The notes beneath the pieces were generated by a model. The model worked only from the letters and a program-made list of their open reading frames with translations, searched no databases and was not told the origin of the DNA. DNA of 64,000 nt from Saccharomyces paradoxus (taxonomy: Eukaryota > Ascomycota > Saccharomycetes > Saccharomycetales > Saccharomycetaceae), in assembly GCF_002079055.1 (NCBI RefSeq), contig NC_047494.1, positions 434,001 to 498,000 of the forward strand, written 5' to 3'. Below are positions 1-10,892 of the stretch, in pieces; the stretch's first letter is position 1; every line of letters starts with the position of its first letter. The position numbers and the translations under genes were made by a program.

Positions 1-1
1 C

Positions 2-2353
2 TTTTCGTTGGAAAAAATATCAGCTCCTGACCAAAGGCGTGTGCAAGAGGCATTAGTTGTGAAAGACCTTTTAAATGTATTGATTGGACTTGAGGGAACA
101 TACATCAGATATTTTAATGATTACGAACCCAGTGACCCAGAAACACCAATAGAATTTAAAATTGCAAAGAAAATGGACCCATCATTCAAAACATTCAGTA
201 GAAGAATTGTTAGGTATGGTAAACAATACATGATATTAACGAGGGCGTATGAAAAATGGTCCGACGCAAGTTTTGGAATGGTTTTGCAAAGATTTGGTTA
301 TGAAATCAGGAAATTTTTAGAGGATGTTTATTTAAAAACGTTAGTTGAAAGACTCGAAAGAGACTTCAATAAAGTACCTAATTTTTCCATCAGAGAACTA
401 GAACAAATTATTAATGAAACAGAAGTAAACAAACAAATGGAGTTGCTTTACAATGTTTATGAAGAAATTTGTAGAGAGATAGAAGAAAGAAGAACAAACC
501 AATCTTCACAAGAAGACTTCAATAATTTCATGGACAATATGAAAAACGAAAGCAGCTTACACTTAAGATTGATGGTGGCGTTCGACACAACAGTATATCC
601 AGTACCCAAAGGTGGTGCCATATTAAAAATTTTTCAGCAAAAAATACTCGAAAATTTGGGTGATAGGTCAAGCGTAATATTTTTGAAAAAGCTATTGAAC
701 AATATAAGCCAAGACTACTGTACAATGTTGTATGAGTGGTTAACACAGGGTATATTAAACGACCCTTACCAAGAATTTATGACTTATGATGATTTAGAAG
801 GTAAAACGGATAATATATTTGACGCAAGAGACAGAGCGTGGGACACGCAGTACTTCATCAGAAAAGATGTATTATTACGGGATTGTGACTCAGAAGAAGA
901 TAAAAATCTACTCTTCAAGATGTTAAGGACTGGCATTTTGCTCAAAGTAGTGCGAGCTAGCTTACAAATATCTACCATACCTTCTAATAGCAGTGATATA
1001 ACCATTCAAGAAATCCAAGATTTTGCTGACTTGATGGAGGGTTCTAATCTTGAACTTTATGTGGATAAATGTTACAACAGAGCTAATAAAATCTTTTTAA
1101 AGTTGTTTTTTCAGGGTTACGATTTGATCAATATAACAAAACAATTGGAAGAAATTTTTCTTGGATATCAATCTGGTCATAATATTTTGAAATTTCTAAC
1201 TAAAAATATGGGTGAGTTGACCAAGCACTACAGAAATAATAATAATGCAAACTACGACAAGCTACTACAGAATTTTGAGTTAGAGAGACAATCAGAGCAT
1301 CCAAACAATTTGATGAGGCAACTCCTGACGGTACAGTTCGATACAGAAACACTTCCGCAAGTTTTATCGCATTATCTCCAGATTTATCCAGAAATATCTG
1401 AGAACAACCCAGCAGACGATAACAGCGACCCATTGATGCAGGCGAATAATTTCAAGAATATGAACGCCATTCTCTTTGACGAACTAAGTAAAGAACGAAC
1501 GGGCGCCAACCATGGGCCTGATCTAGAACTATACACGTCCAAAAGCGCAATTTATCATTTAAAATTGGACATCAACGTACCGTATCCATTAAATATCATT
1601 ATTAGTAGGACGTGCATGATAAAATACCAAATAATTTCGCGCTACCAACTTGTTTTGCAATATCACTCAAAACTTTTAGATGAAACTTGGATGGACTTGA
1701 ATAAAAATCCCAGCTGGAAATACAGACGCTATTCAACTACTGTGAAGAGGAGAATTATAAGAGCTACGAGGGTACTGCATGGTAAAATGAACCATTTTAT
1801 TAAAGCCGTAATGGAATATTTCAACCAAAACGTAATTGATAAAGAGGTGCACTCATTAGAAAAGTGCTACAGGAATCCTACTCTAGCCGTTGCTATCCAA
1901 AATGAACTAGAGGGCGGATTAACAAATATAATGACAAATCGTTGTTTGTCTGATTTGATTCCACTACAGTTACAAATATTCGACATTGTATATAAGTTTT
2001 GCAAGTTCATCAAGTCTATGAAAGCAAAATTATGCCAACTGGATCCCGTACTATATGAGAACCACAAAAGCGGGATGATGAAAAAACTAAACGAAAGCTA
2101 TCGTACAAACAATGGCGGTCAGGAGGATATAGGTTACCAAGAGGATGCCGCCCTGGAATTAATTCAGAAACTGATTGAATACATTACCAACGCGTCCAAA
2201 ATTTTTGAGATGTGTCTCATAAACTTTACTCAAGAATTAAGTACTGAGAAGTTCGATTTCTACGATAGCTCAAGTGTCGATGCTGCGGGTATAGAGAGGG
2301 TTCTTTACTCTATAGCGCCCCCTCGCTCAGCACCGGCTTCTTCCCAAAAATGA
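2..2353 (+). CDS. SPC97: Spc97, gamma-tubulin small complex subunit (5' end cut by window edge)
   Basis: This is the yeast GCP2-type subunit of the gamma-tubulin small complex (Tub4, Spc97, Spc98), which nucleates microtubules at the spindle pole body. The reading frame is open from base 2, with FSLEKIS as its first residues, so the true start lies outside the window. By comparison with the 823-residue reference protein as I remember it, about 40 N-terminal residues are missing. No ATG initiates the visible frame; it enters through a TTG at base 8. The remaining 780-odd residues run without interruption through the N-terminal Grip1-like half and the C-terminal gamma-tubulin-binding half, ending at SAPASSQK. 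The next gene, ENO2, starts about 515 bp downstream on the same strand. Identification rests on long recalled similarity. Confidence 0.95.
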   Translation, partial: FSLEKISAPDQRRVQEALVVKDLLNVLIGLEGTYIRYFNDYEPSDPETPIEFKIAKKMDPSFKTFSRRIVRYGKQYMILTRAYEKWSDASFGMVLQRFGYEIRKFLEDVYLKTLVERLERDFNKVPNFSIRELEQIINETEVNKQMELLYNVYEEICREIEERRTNQSSQEDFNNFMDNMKNESSLHLRLMVAFDTTVYPVPKGGAILKIFQQKILENLGDRSSVIFLKKLLNNISQDYCTMLYEWLTQGILNDPYQEFMTYDDLEGKTDNIFDARDRAWDTQYFIRKDVLLRDCDSEEDKNLLFKMLRTGILLKVVRASLQISTIPSNSSDITIQEIQDFADLMEGSNLELYVDKCYNRANKIFLKLFFQGYDLINITKQLEEIFLGYQSGHNILKFLTKNMGELTKHYRNNNNANYDKLLQNFELERQSEHPNNLMRQLLTVQFDTETLPQVLSHYLQIYPEISENNPADDNSDPLMQANNFKNMNAILFDELSKERTGANHGPDLELYTSKSAIYHLKLDINVPYPLNIIISRTCMIKYQIISRYQLVLQYHSKLLDETWMDLNKNPSWKYRRYSTTVKRRIIRATRVLHGKMNHFIKAVMEYFNQNVIDKEVHSLEKCYRNPTLAVAIQNELEGGLTNIMTNRCLSDLIPLQLQIFDIVYKFCKFIKSMKAKLCQLDPVLYENHKSGMMKKLNESYRTNNGGQEDIGYQEDAALELIQKLIEYITNASKIFEMCLINFTQELSTEKFDFYDSSSVDAAGIERVLYSIAPPRSAPASSQK

Positions 2354-2868
2354 AGCGCGGCGTTATGTCACTAACAACGTACTCAAACTTGCGGAAAGTG
2401 GAATCCCGCCCCAAAACTGGCATCCACTAATTGGTACATCTAAACACCGCACGCCTTTTTTTCTGAAGCCCACTTTTGTAGACTTCCCCATATGCAAAAT
2501 TCATGAAATGGTACCAGGTCAGCATACACATCACTAGGGTAGTTTCTTTGGTTGTATTGATCATTTGGTTCATCGTGGTTCATTAATTTTTTTTCTCCAT
2601 TGCTTTCTGGCTTTGATCTTATTATCATTTGGATTTTTGTCGAAGGTTGTAGAATTGTATGTGACAAGTGGCACCAAGCATATATAAAAAAAAGCATTAT
2701 CTTCCTACCAAAGTTAATTGTTAAAAACGTATTTATAGCAAACGCAATTGTAATAAATTCTTATTTTGTATCTTCCCTTCTCTTATTAGAAATCTTTTAT
2801 TTCATTATTTCTTTTCTTATTATTTCTTCTATAACACCAAGCAACTAATACTATAACATACAATAATA
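2354..2868 (+). promoter_or_regulatory. ENO2 promoter and leader region
   Basis: This 515-bp gap holds the SPC97 terminator and the ENO2 promoter. A strong TATA box (TATATAAAAA) lies at 2681-2690, about 180 bp before the ATG, a normal spacing for a yeast glycolytic promoter. The stretch before the ATG is pyrimidine-rich and then turns CA-rich (CAACTAATACTATAACATAC), typical of highly expressed genes. Upstream activating sites for Rap1 and Gcr1 are known for this gene family, but I did not place them confidently here. Confidence 0.7.
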
Positions 2869-4182
2869 ATGGCTGTCTCTAAAGTTTACGCTAGATCCGT
2901 CTACGACTCCCGTGGTAACCCAACCGTCGAAGTCGAATTAACCACTGAAAAGGGTGTTTTCAGATCCATTGTTCCATCTGGTGCCTCCACCGGTGTCCAC
3001 GAAGCTTTGGAAATGAGAGATGAAGACAAATCCAAGTGGATGGGTAAGGGTGTTATGAACGCTGTCAACAACGTCAACAACGTCATTGCTGCTGCTTTCG
3101 TCAAGGCCAACCTAGATGTCAAGGACCAAAAGGCTGTCGATGACTTCTTGTTGTCTTTGGATGGTACCGCCAACAAGTCCAAGTTGGGTGCTAACGCTAT
3201 CTTGGGTGTCTCCATGGCCGCTGCTAGAGCCGCTGCTGCTGAAAAGAACGTCCCATTGTACCAACATTTGGCTGACTTGTCCAAGTCTAAGACTTCTCCA
3301 TACGTTTTGCCAGTTCCATTCTTGAACGTTTTGAACGGTGGTTCCCACGCTGGTGGTGCTTTGGCTTTGCAAGAATTCATGATTGCTCCAACTGGTGCTA
3401 AGACCTTCGCTGAAGCCATGAGAATTGGTTCCGAAGTTTACCACAACTTGAAGTCTTTGACCAAGAAGAGATACGGTGCTTCTGCCGGTAACGTCGGTGA
3501 CGAAGGTGGTGTTGCTCCAAACATTCAAACTGCTGAAGAAGCTTTGGACTTGATTGTTGACGCTATCAAGGCTGCTGGTCACGACGGTAAGGTCAAGATC
3601 GGTTTGGACTGTGCTTCCTCTGAATTCTTCAAGGACGGTAAGTACGACTTGGATTTCAAGAACCCAGAATCTGACAAATCCAAGTGGTTGTCTGGTGTCG
3701 AATTAGCTGACATGTACCACTCCTTGATGAAGAGATACCCAATTGTCTCCATCGAAGATCCATTTGCTGAAGATGACTGGGAAGCTTGGTCTCACTTCTT
3801 CAAGACCGCTGGTATCCAAATTGTTGCTGATGACTTGACTGTCACCAACCCAGCCAGAATTGCTACCGCCATCGAAAAGAAGGCTGCTGACGCTTTGTTG
3901 TTGAAGGTTAACCAAATCGGTACCTTGTCTGAATCCATCAAGGCTGCTCAAGACTCTTTCGCCGCCAACTGGGGTGTCATGGTTTCCCACAGATCTGGTG
4001 AAACTGAAGACACTTTCATTGCTGACTTGGTTGTCGGTTTGAGAACTGGTCAAATCAAGACTGGTGCTCCAGCTAGATCCGAAAGATTGGCTAAGTTGAA
4101 CCAATTGTTGAGAATCGAAGAAGAATTGGGTGACAAGGCTGTCTACGCCGGTGAAAACTTCCACCACGGTGACAAGTTGTAA
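2869..4182 (+). CDS. ENO2: Enolase II (phosphopyruvate hydratase)
   Basis: Enolase converts 2-phosphoglycerate to phosphoenolpyruvate in glycolysis as a cytosolic Mg-dependent dimer. The ORF gives 437 residues, the standard yeast enolase length. It contains the mobile substrate loop SGASTG near residues 38-43, the NGGSHAG segment, the metal-site segment [10 protein letters not shown], the catalytic lysine segment [10 protein letters not shown] and SHRSGETED near the C-terminus. Codon use is extremely biased towards the preferred yeast set (GGT, GCT, AAG, TTG), as expected for one of the most abundant proteins in a fermenting cell. That bias also creates long antisense ORF shadows across the gene. 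The sequence matches the glucose-induced isozyme Eno2 rather than Eno1, as far as I can recall the differing positions. Confidence 0.98.
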   Translation: MAVSKVYARSVYDSRGNPTVEVELTTEKGVFRSIVPSGASTGVHEALEMRDEDKSKWMGKGVMNAVNNVNNVIAAAFVKANLDVKDQKAVDDFLLSLDGTANKSKLGANAILGVSMAAARAAAAEKNVPLYQHLADLSKSKTSPYVLPVPFLNVLNGGSHAGGALALQEFMIAPTGAKTFAEAMRIGSEVYHNLKSLTKKRYGASAGNVGDEGGVAPNIQTAEEALDLIVDAIKAAGHDGKVKIGLDCASSEFFKDGKYDLDFKNPESDKSKWLSGVELADMYHSLMKRYPIVSIEDPFAEDDWEAWSHFFKTAGIQIVADDLTVTNPARIATAIEKKAADALLLKVNQIGTLSESIKAAQDSFAANWGVMVSHRSGETEDTFIADLVVGLRTGQIKTGAPARSERLAKLNQLLRIEEELGDKAVYAGENFHHGDKL

Positions 4183-4511
4183 AGTGCTTTTAACTAAGAA
4201 TTATTAGTCTTTTCTGCTTATTTTCATCATAGTTTAGAACACTTTATATTAACGAATAGTTTATGAATCTATTTAGGTTTAAAAATTGATACAGTTTTAT
4301 AAGTCATTATTTTTCAATATTCCAAGGCTCGTACCCAACCATCAATGTTGCATTGGAAGGGGAAAAAAAGGTGCGCACGCGTGGCTTTTCTAGGATATGT
4401 AGTTAGGAGATGAAAACTTACATATGGATGATAAGAAAACATAAAATACAAGTATTCTAGAGCATTCAATCAGGGTGAGATAGCATCTTCATTTATTGAT
4501 ACTCGAAAAAG
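4183..4511 (+). other. ENO2-CTR2 intergenic region with a six-codon upstream ORF
   Basis: This 329-bp gap carries the ENO2 3' end and the CTR2 promoter. An ATG at 4424 opens a six-codon ORF (MDDKKT) that stops at 4444. Those residues are the beginning of the longer CTR2 product annotated in the S. cerevisiae reference as I recall it. Here the frame closes at once and is not in phase with CTR2. Confidence 0.6.
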
Positions 4512-4994
4512 ATGGATAGCATGACTCACAAGATGGAAGGAAATGCGGACCACGACCACAGTGGCATGCATATGGGAGATGGGGATGATACATGTTCAAT
4601 GAACATGCTATTTTCGTGGTCATACAAAAACACCTGTGTCGTCTTTGAATGGTGGCATATCAAGACCCTGCCTGGACTGATTTTCAGCTGTTTAGCAATC
4701 TTTGGATTAGCCTACCTCTACGAGTATTTAAAGTACTGCGTCCATAAGAGAAAATTATCACAGAGAGTATTGTTACCGAATAGATCTCTGACCAAGATCA
4801 ATCAAGCCGACAAAGTATCTAATAGCATTCTATATGGTTTGCAAGTGGGATTCTCGTTTATGTTGATGCTTGTATTCATGACTTATAATGGTTGGTTGAT
4901 GCTAGCTGTCGTGTGTGGGGCAATATGGGGTAATTATAGCTGGTGCACTTCGTATAGTCCTGAGATAGATGACAGCTCCCTCGCCTGCCATTGA
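4512..4994 (+). CDS. CTR2: Low-affinity vacuolar copper transporter
   Basis: Ctr2 exports Cu(I) from the vacuole to the cytosol. The 160-residue product has the hallmarks of the Ctr family. The N-terminus is rich in Met and His (DHDHSGMHMGDGDD, then CSMNM). A first membrane span is near LPGLIFSCLAIFGLAYLY. A second contains the copper-coordinating MLMLVFM motif (MxxxM), and a third contains the GxxxG-type packing motif GAIWG. The reference annotation I remember is 189 residues, with a 29-residue N-terminal extension. In this genome that extension cannot be made from the equivalent upstream ATG, so the start at 4512 is the only sensible one and all family features lie after it. A G-rich tract follows about 50 bp after the stop. 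Confidence 0.93.
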   Translation: MDSMTHKMEGNADHDHSGMHMGDGDDTCSMNMLFSWSYKNTCVVFEWWHIKTLPGLIFSCLAIFGLAYLYEYLKYCVHKRKLSQRVLLPNRSLTKINQADKVSNSILYGLQVGFSFMLMLVFMTYNGWLMLAVVCGAIWGNYSWCTSYSPEIDDSSLACH

Positions 4995-5826
4995 GATGGT
5001 AGCAAACAAAGTCGGTACTGTTTGTATCTATATTGTTCCTGTTGGGGGGTGGGGGGGTTCTCTTGTTTCTTCCTTATTCAGCCCCTGCCTATTACTTGTT
5101 CCCACTGGGTATAATTCTAAACTACATTGACATTACATGTACAATATTTAGCACTCATATATTACTAGTCTCTGACGCAAGTTTATATATTTTCCCTTTT
5201 ATGTTATCATTTATTGGCTACAGCCTCGGTAATCAAAATAATCTAAAATCCCCATATCGGTGGTTTACATCACTAAGATGTTAACGGTGAACCGGTCTAG
5301 TTCTTCGAAAATTTACCTCTGACTGTTCGAGCTAATTCCAAACAAAAGCAGTACTATTTGAGTGAATACGGGCTACTTTTGTGCCCGTTTTAAGATGATC
5401 TACTGTTACGTTGCTCTTGATCATATTTGCTGTGAACCTGATGAAATCAAACATGGTTGCTGCCCATTTAAGTTCCTGCCGGCACACCAAACCGTACCTT
5501 ACATAACGCGTCAAGTATTGACTCTTCAATTTTAGAGAAGATGTCATACTTTACTCTATATATTAATACTCGTTGATTTGCTGTTACGTTCTCAATCACA
5601 TGATATTACCTTTACACATGAAAGCGCCAGACACCTTTTTGCCGAAAAAAGCCATTATGCAAGATAATCCTGTAGCCTCATATCAAGGATAGATGGCAAC
5701 TGCAAAAACACAGCCTTTTCGCAAGACTTATTTAAATGGGCTACTATTTTCACACAAATCAATATTAAAGTAATACAGAAAATTTGTGGCAGGAAAAAAA
5801 AAAATAACAAGGAATAATAACTAAGC
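4995..5826. other. CTR2-FMO1 intergenic region
   Basis: This 832-bp stretch has no convincing gene. It contains a guanine-rich tract at 5042-5058 (six Gs, one T, seven Gs) in the CTR2 3' region and the FMO1 promoter near its right end, which closes with an A-rich leader. The short ORFs here have no family features. Confidence 0.6.
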
Positions 5827-7125
5827 ATGACAGTGAATGACAAAAAGAGATTGGCAATCATAGGTGGGGGGCCAGGAGGGTTGGCAGCTGCAAGAGTTTT
5901 CTCACAAAGTCTTCCAAATTTTGAAATAGAAATATTTGTAAAGGATTATGATATTGGCGGTGTTTGGCATTATCCAGAACAAGAAAGAGATGAGCGAGTC
6001 ATGTACGACCATTTGGAAACCAATATATCAAAAGAGCTAATGCAGTTTAGCGGCTTCCCCTTCGAGGAAAGCGTCCCTTTGTATCCATCTAGGCGGAACA
6101 TTTGGGAATACTTGAAGAATTATTATAAAACGTTCATTGCCAACAAAGACGCTATCACTGTCCACTTCAACACTGAAGTTACCTATTTAAAGAAGAAGGA
6201 ATCTCTGTGGGAAATAACATCTAAAGGCGAACTAAGGACCACAAAATCTGATTTCGATTTCGTTATTGTTGCGTCCGGCCATTACAGTGTCCCTAAATTG
6301 CCATCTAATATCACGGGTCTCGACCAATGGTTTGAAAATAAGGGTGCCATCCATTCGAAACATTTCAAAAACTGCGAATTCGCCCGTGACGAAGTAGTTA
6401 TTGTGGTGGGTAACGGTAGTTCCGGTCAAGATATTGCCAACCAACTAACTACCGTTGCAAAGAAAGTATATAATAGCATAAGAGAGCCTGAGAACAACCA
6501 ACTGAAGGCTAAATTAATCGAGACTGTCCCAACAATAGATAGTGCCGATTGGAAAAATCATTCGGTTACTTTATCTGATGGGAGAGTACTTCAGGATGTA
6601 GACCATATTATTTTCGCCACAGGCTATTACTACAGCTTTCCCTTTATAGAGCCCTCCATTAGGCTGGAAGTATTAGGTGAAGGTGTTACTGACGACAAGC
6701 ACTCGTCTGTCAACCTGCACAATTTATGGGAGCACATGATCTACATAAAAGACCCCACACTGTCCTTTATCTTAACCCCGCAGTTAGTCATTCCATTCCC
6801 ATTATCAGAACTACAGGCGGCTATTATGGTCGAAGTATTCTGTAAAAACTTACCGATAACTACAGGATTCGACTCAAATGCTTGCGGTACCCATAACTTC
6901 CCAAAGGGCAAGGATCTAGAACACTATGCAGAATTACAAGAACTTCTTGATGGTATCCCACATAGAGTCGGTCATTTCGCGCCAGTCAGATGGGATGATA
7001 GACTGATCGATCTACGAAACAGTAGTTATACGGACAAAGAAGAAAGAAATGTGCTTCTGGCGGAACACGCACAAGCCCTAAAGAAAAAAAATGCACCTTA
7101 CTTTCTTCCAGCGCCACATACTTAA
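5827..7125 (+). CDS. FMO1: Flavin-containing monooxygenase
   Basis: Fmo1 is an NADPH- and O2-dependent thiol oxidase at the cytosolic face of the ER. It makes oxidised glutathione that supports disulfide formation in the ER lumen. The 432-residue ORF begins with an FAD-binding Rossmann motif, IIGGGPGGLAAA, at about residues 11-22. It carries an FMO-type signature around GAIHSKHF, a second dinucleotide motif VVGNGSSGQDIA for NADPH near residue 200, and the late FATGYYYSFPF motif. Length and motif order match the yeast enzyme. It stands alone on the plus strand, with large gaps on both sides. No change to a key residue is visible. Confidence 0.96.
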   Translation: MTVNDKKRLAIIGGGPGGLAAARVFSQSLPNFEIEIFVKDYDIGGVWHYPEQERDERVMYDHLETNISKELMQFSGFPFEESVPLYPSRRNIWEYLKNYYKTFIANKDAITVHFNTEVTYLKKKESLWEITSKGELRTTKSDFDFVIVASGHYSVPKLPSNITGLDQWFENKGAIHSKHFKNCEFARDEVVIVVGNGSSGQDIANQLTTVAKKVYNSIREPENNQLKAKLIETVPTIDSADWKNHSVTLSDGRVLQDVDHIIFATGYYYSFPFIEPSIRLEVLGEGVTDDKHSSVNLHNLWEHMIYIKDPTLSFILTPQLVIPFPLSELQAAIMVEVFCKNLPITTGFDSNACGTHNFPKGKDLEHYAELQELLDGIPHRVGHFAPVRWDDRLIDLRNSSYTDKEERNVLLAEHAQALKKKNAPYFLPAPHT

Positions 7126-8168
7126 TGTAAAAAGAATGTACTTGTATAGAATAACACATATTGTGCCGCTTAATATCTCGTTTTCCTCATGTATATGCCT
7201 TATCGCTGCTAAAAGAAGAAAACTCCATCTCGCTCTTTTTTTTTTCATTCATGGTTGATCCGGCCGTACGCAGCCTACCTACCTAGAATATACCGTACCA
7301 CCACCGTAAAAGTTAACGACTACCTGTATTTCCGTCTCTTCCGTTTCGGCAATAGCAAACCTTAATGTAGGTTTTTAAAGGCAGCGCCATTAAATCGCTC
7401 TTACAGGCTCGCAGTGCGTAGCGGCTACGCAATTACCGTGTAAAAAAAAAGGAAACTTTCTCCTTGAATCTGGAAAATCCGCACAGGCGCGCCAGTATAA
7501 ACCTCAGTATGCTGCAAAGGCCATCCTTTTAAAGATCTTAATAGCGTATGAATTTGAGGCAGAGAGAAAGTAAGCGATAGACGTTCCTTTTAGACTTTCA
7601 CTTCCTTGCCCGTCATTTAAAAAATATATTATCTAATAACCTCTGATTTTAAGTTGAAATCACGTTAAAATATGACTATGACTATTAACCTTTTTATGTG
7701 AAAAAACAGAGAATAAGTTATAAACAAATTCTTAAACCTTGTTCCGGAACCATAATCACCCTTCCAATTTTTAAGTAGTCTGTCTTTTCTCGGTCGTATA
7801 TTCTTCAAAATTTAAGATGAAAGAGAAGTGAGAGGAGAAAGCCCAGAAAAAAAAGACATTACACTAAAACGCACCTAAGGGACTGAGGAAAAGTCAAAAA
7901 GTGAATAATCCAGTTAGTAGATCTTCATAATCGACGCCTGCTTGTGCTTCTCTGTAGTGCCGAGTAGGCGGGTAATTCAAATGCACTTGCTGTTGGAGAA
8001 CTAATATGTATCATTCCCTGTTTACTTATATGAATTATTATTTAATACGTACATTCTTGTAAGCCCTTCTCCAACAAAATAAACAAAATAAAGCGAAAAA
8101 AAGGGAATTAAAGAAAATATTCAGTCAAACAATAAATAGAAAAGAGAGATTGAGGAATAAGAATAAGA
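7126..8168. other. FMO1-ROF1 intergenic region
   Basis: This 1,043-bp gap upstream of a putative regulator gene has no ORF, tRNA or repeat that I can support. It contains several GC-containing blocks (near 7258-7280, 7380-7440 and 7480-7500), the palindrome TTCCGGAA near 7743, and A-rich sequence just before the ROF1 start. Long upstream regions are common for yeast transcription-factor genes. Confidence 0.5.
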
Positions 8169-9545
8169 ATGATGGATATCAGTCCCACTTGTTTTGGGTA
8201 TATCGACGACGAGGACGATCTGGCCCTTGTTTTCCAGGGCGTATTCGATGGTAATTTGAGATGTATCGAACGAAGGCCATATGAAGCAGAAAAGGTTGAA
8301 TTGGTCAGCTCAGGAAACATTTTTGTTTTCAACGAGGAGAGATCTGGCATCAAAAGATGGACCGATGGTTTTTCTTGGTCTCCTTCTAGAATTTCAGGCA
8401 AATTTCTCGTATATAGAGAGTATAACAGGCTTGGTTCCACGCAGGATCCAGTATTGCATAACATCCTTGAATACAACATCTTCGAGAGAGCTCATAGGAA
8501 ATACTTTTACACTGGACTACTAAAAAAAACATTCTCTTTAAAGTTCAATACGGATCCCACCGACAGCACTAAGTTGGAAACATTTCATCTTATTGCTTAC
8601 TATACGGAAAAGGATATTCGCCAAGGAAGTTTGAAAAGGCCTTCAGAAAATCCATTCTTCAATAAATTTCGACCTTCACAGAAACTATCAGAAGCTCTAC
8701 AAAAAGTGGCTGTGGGAAATGGCAGATCTAACCCATCTAAAAATAATGAAAGAGGCAGAACTAAAGCTCATAACTCGAAAATGTGCCGATCGCTGTCATC
8801 TTCCTCGAGCTATTGTGATCTCTTGAAATATTGTAACACTCCCGGAAATGTTCCAGTTAGGTCATCTCTTTCTGATAGTAGGACTATGGTTCAGATCCCT
8901 TTAAACACTTTAAACATCACTCCAGGGGAAATGCACCAACAACAGCACCAACAACAGCAGCAATATCTCTTACCCATAGATCAAAAGAATCAGTTACCTC
9001 TCCCGTACGTACAGCACCAGCCACAACCAATAGGAATTTACAATCCTAATTATCAGCCTGGATTGAGACGCACGGTTTCACAACCAATGATATTTTGCAA
9101 TACCTACAATACTCTCTCCCGACAACATACTGCAGCATCTTATGAAGGATGTGGTGTGACACCTCCACTGGTATATTCCTCTAATACATTGAACGCACTA
9201 CCATACCAAAATCTCGATCCATATTGTTCAAGACCGGGTCCTGAATGCAATCGTTCTCAGGCCCCTATCGCCTCAACGATGATACACCCAGTACGTCCTA
9301 TATTAGTGCATGATTATCGACAAGGAAAACCAATCGCGAGTTCCATGAAGCCTCCAAATGTAAACATAACCACCTCAACCAACAAAAACTTGGATGGAAT
9401 TTATATTTTACCAGCACCTCGTATGAATCTCCCGCCTCAAACACAATACCAAATGATCCATACACCAGATAGCGTGCAGCATGGATCTACATTTAGTGAA
9501 AACAATACATCAAGCGATCAAAAATCCCATAAGTACCCAAAATAA
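8169..9545 (+). CDS. ROF1: WOPR-domain putative transcription factor
   Basis: This is the YHR177W protein, a member of the WOPR family of fungal DNA-binding regulators (Wor1 of Candida, Mit1 of Saccharomyces). The 458-residue ORF opens with the family's N-terminal box: PTCFGYIDDEDDLALVF, then FVFNEERSGIKRWTDG and WSPSRISGKFLVYRE at about residues 50-85. A second WOPR box follows with HLIAYYTEKDI at about residues 135-150. The rest is low-complexity, rich in Gln, Pro, Ser and Asn, with a CAA/CAG run (HQQQHQQQQQ) near residue 260. That is typical of yeast activator tails, where length varies between strains. The protein is a few residues longer than the reference I remember. Its targets cannot be read from this sequence. 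Confidence 0.9.
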   Translation: MMDISPTCFGYIDDEDDLALVFQGVFDGNLRCIERRPYEAEKVELVSSGNIFVFNEERSGIKRWTDGFSWSPSRISGKFLVYREYNRLGSTQDPVLHNILEYNIFERAHRKYFYTGLLKKTFSLKFNTDPTDSTKLETFHLIAYYTEKDIRQGSLKRPSENPFFNKFRPSQKLSEALQKVAVGNGRSNPSKNNERGRTKAHNSKMCRSLSSSSSYCDLLKYCNTPGNVPVRSSLSDSRTMVQIPLNTLNITPGEMHQQQHQQQQQYLLPIDQKNQLPLPYVQHQPQPIGIYNPNYQPGLRRTVSQPMIFCNTYNTLSRQHTAASYEGCGVTPPLVYSSNTLNALPYQNLDPYCSRPGPECNRSQAPIASTMIHPVRPILVHDYRQGKPIASSMKPPNVNITTSTNKNLDGIYILPAPRMNLPPQTQYQMIHTPDSVQHGSTFSENNTSSDQKSHKYPK

Positions 9546-10892
9546 AAGATTATTTTTTCCCTTTCATGTTCTAAACGATTTTCCTAAGGTACGGTTATAT
9601 TCCACACCAGATTTCTTATTACATAGGAATGGCAGCCAGTTAAATTTCTAATTCGAGAAGGGCTTTATTGAACAGGATGGGACTTATTCTTATCGTTCCC
9701 TGCCATCGCCGGATTTTGACAAAGTTTTTTATTAGACGATCTAATTTGTCTATCACCATCATTGTATCATATACCAATACTAACAAGCATATCCAAATTC
9801 GTAACTTTAATGAAATTTTCAGATAAACCAAGAGAACAGAAAAATCAAAGCTTGAAATTCTTTCTGACATTTTTACAAAAAAATAAATAAACGTGGAGCA
9901 GGCAGAAGCAATCGAGAACTCCAATCAAAATCATGTAAGAAACATACTTCCAAAGTTACTGATATTAAAAATCTTGTGTCATCCCCACCCAAAGCTTTAT
10001 TCTGACCTTTCTTACGTAGCAAAAGTCACAGCATCACATTTTGTCCCTATTCAATTTCCTTCACAAACATCCGTTTGGAAGTCAAAAAAATAACAGCGGT
10101 AACAAAGTGAAAGCGAGATTGAAAGAAACAACTTAAAATTGTGATGAGTTCCTGAGGATACGTTTACGTTTCTGTGGCTTCTTCGCCGCGCGTTTTCCGC
10201 GTATAGGGAATACACTAACAAGAAGGCATGAGGTATATGTTAACGGTTTTCTATAGTTACTCGTTACACAAATAAGAAGGGATGCATCGTAGATGCAATG
10301 GTACGTACGATTATGTGTATGACGACTTCGACTCAATTAAAAGCAGATGTGCTAAAAAGACTAACAACCCCTAGCACCGTTGAATCGTTTAGAACACCAC
10401 CGATGCTGGTGATATAACTCTGGATGAAGGGTTACTTATAGCACTGTTGATGAATAAATACATCTCTATGAATCGTTTGATGCGTTCCTTGCGACCTCTT
10501 ATTCTGATGAAGATTAAGCCTTGACGGGGAAAAAAAAGCTTCAATCTCGACAGAAAACGGACAGAAAATTATACTGGATTATATTTTATATACCGAGAGG
10601 ATTTTCCGATAGACTACCTACTTTCACATAATATATCTTGCTTTACTGACTTATTATATAGCGTCACATTTATTTCATGGCACTATCACCCGCCGGGTGT
10701 AAGACGACAAGTGCCGACACCGCGGAAGAAATAGGACGAGCGGAAATACTAGGAAAGAAAAATAAGCTTCCGAAATAAAACACCGACAATGAAGTTCTTG
10801 GCAACGTTCGGTTATTTCCTCTACGTAACAACAGGTATAATACCCGAGCGTACAGGGCTAAAAAAAATAACAGAAAGGTGTAAAAGAGGGAC
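9546..10892. other. ROF1-STB5 intergenic region
   Basis: This is a 1,347-bp region without a supportable gene before STB5. A 62-codon ORF with a good ATG context starts at 10789 and runs out of frame past the STB5 start to 10977. It is treated as a possible upstream ORF. A TATA-like stretch lies near 10580-10600. I see no repeat or RNA gene. Confidence 0.5.

Noticed and set aside
2440-2697. Minus-strand 85-codon ORF upstream of ENO2 (near the position of dubious YHR173C)
   Set aside because: It lies across the ENO2 promoter and TATA box and has no family features.
2901-4167. Long antisense ORFs inside ENO2
   Set aside because: They arise from the extreme codon bias of ENO2, which leaves few stops in antisense frames. 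The same applies to antisense ORFs in GND1 and RPS4B.
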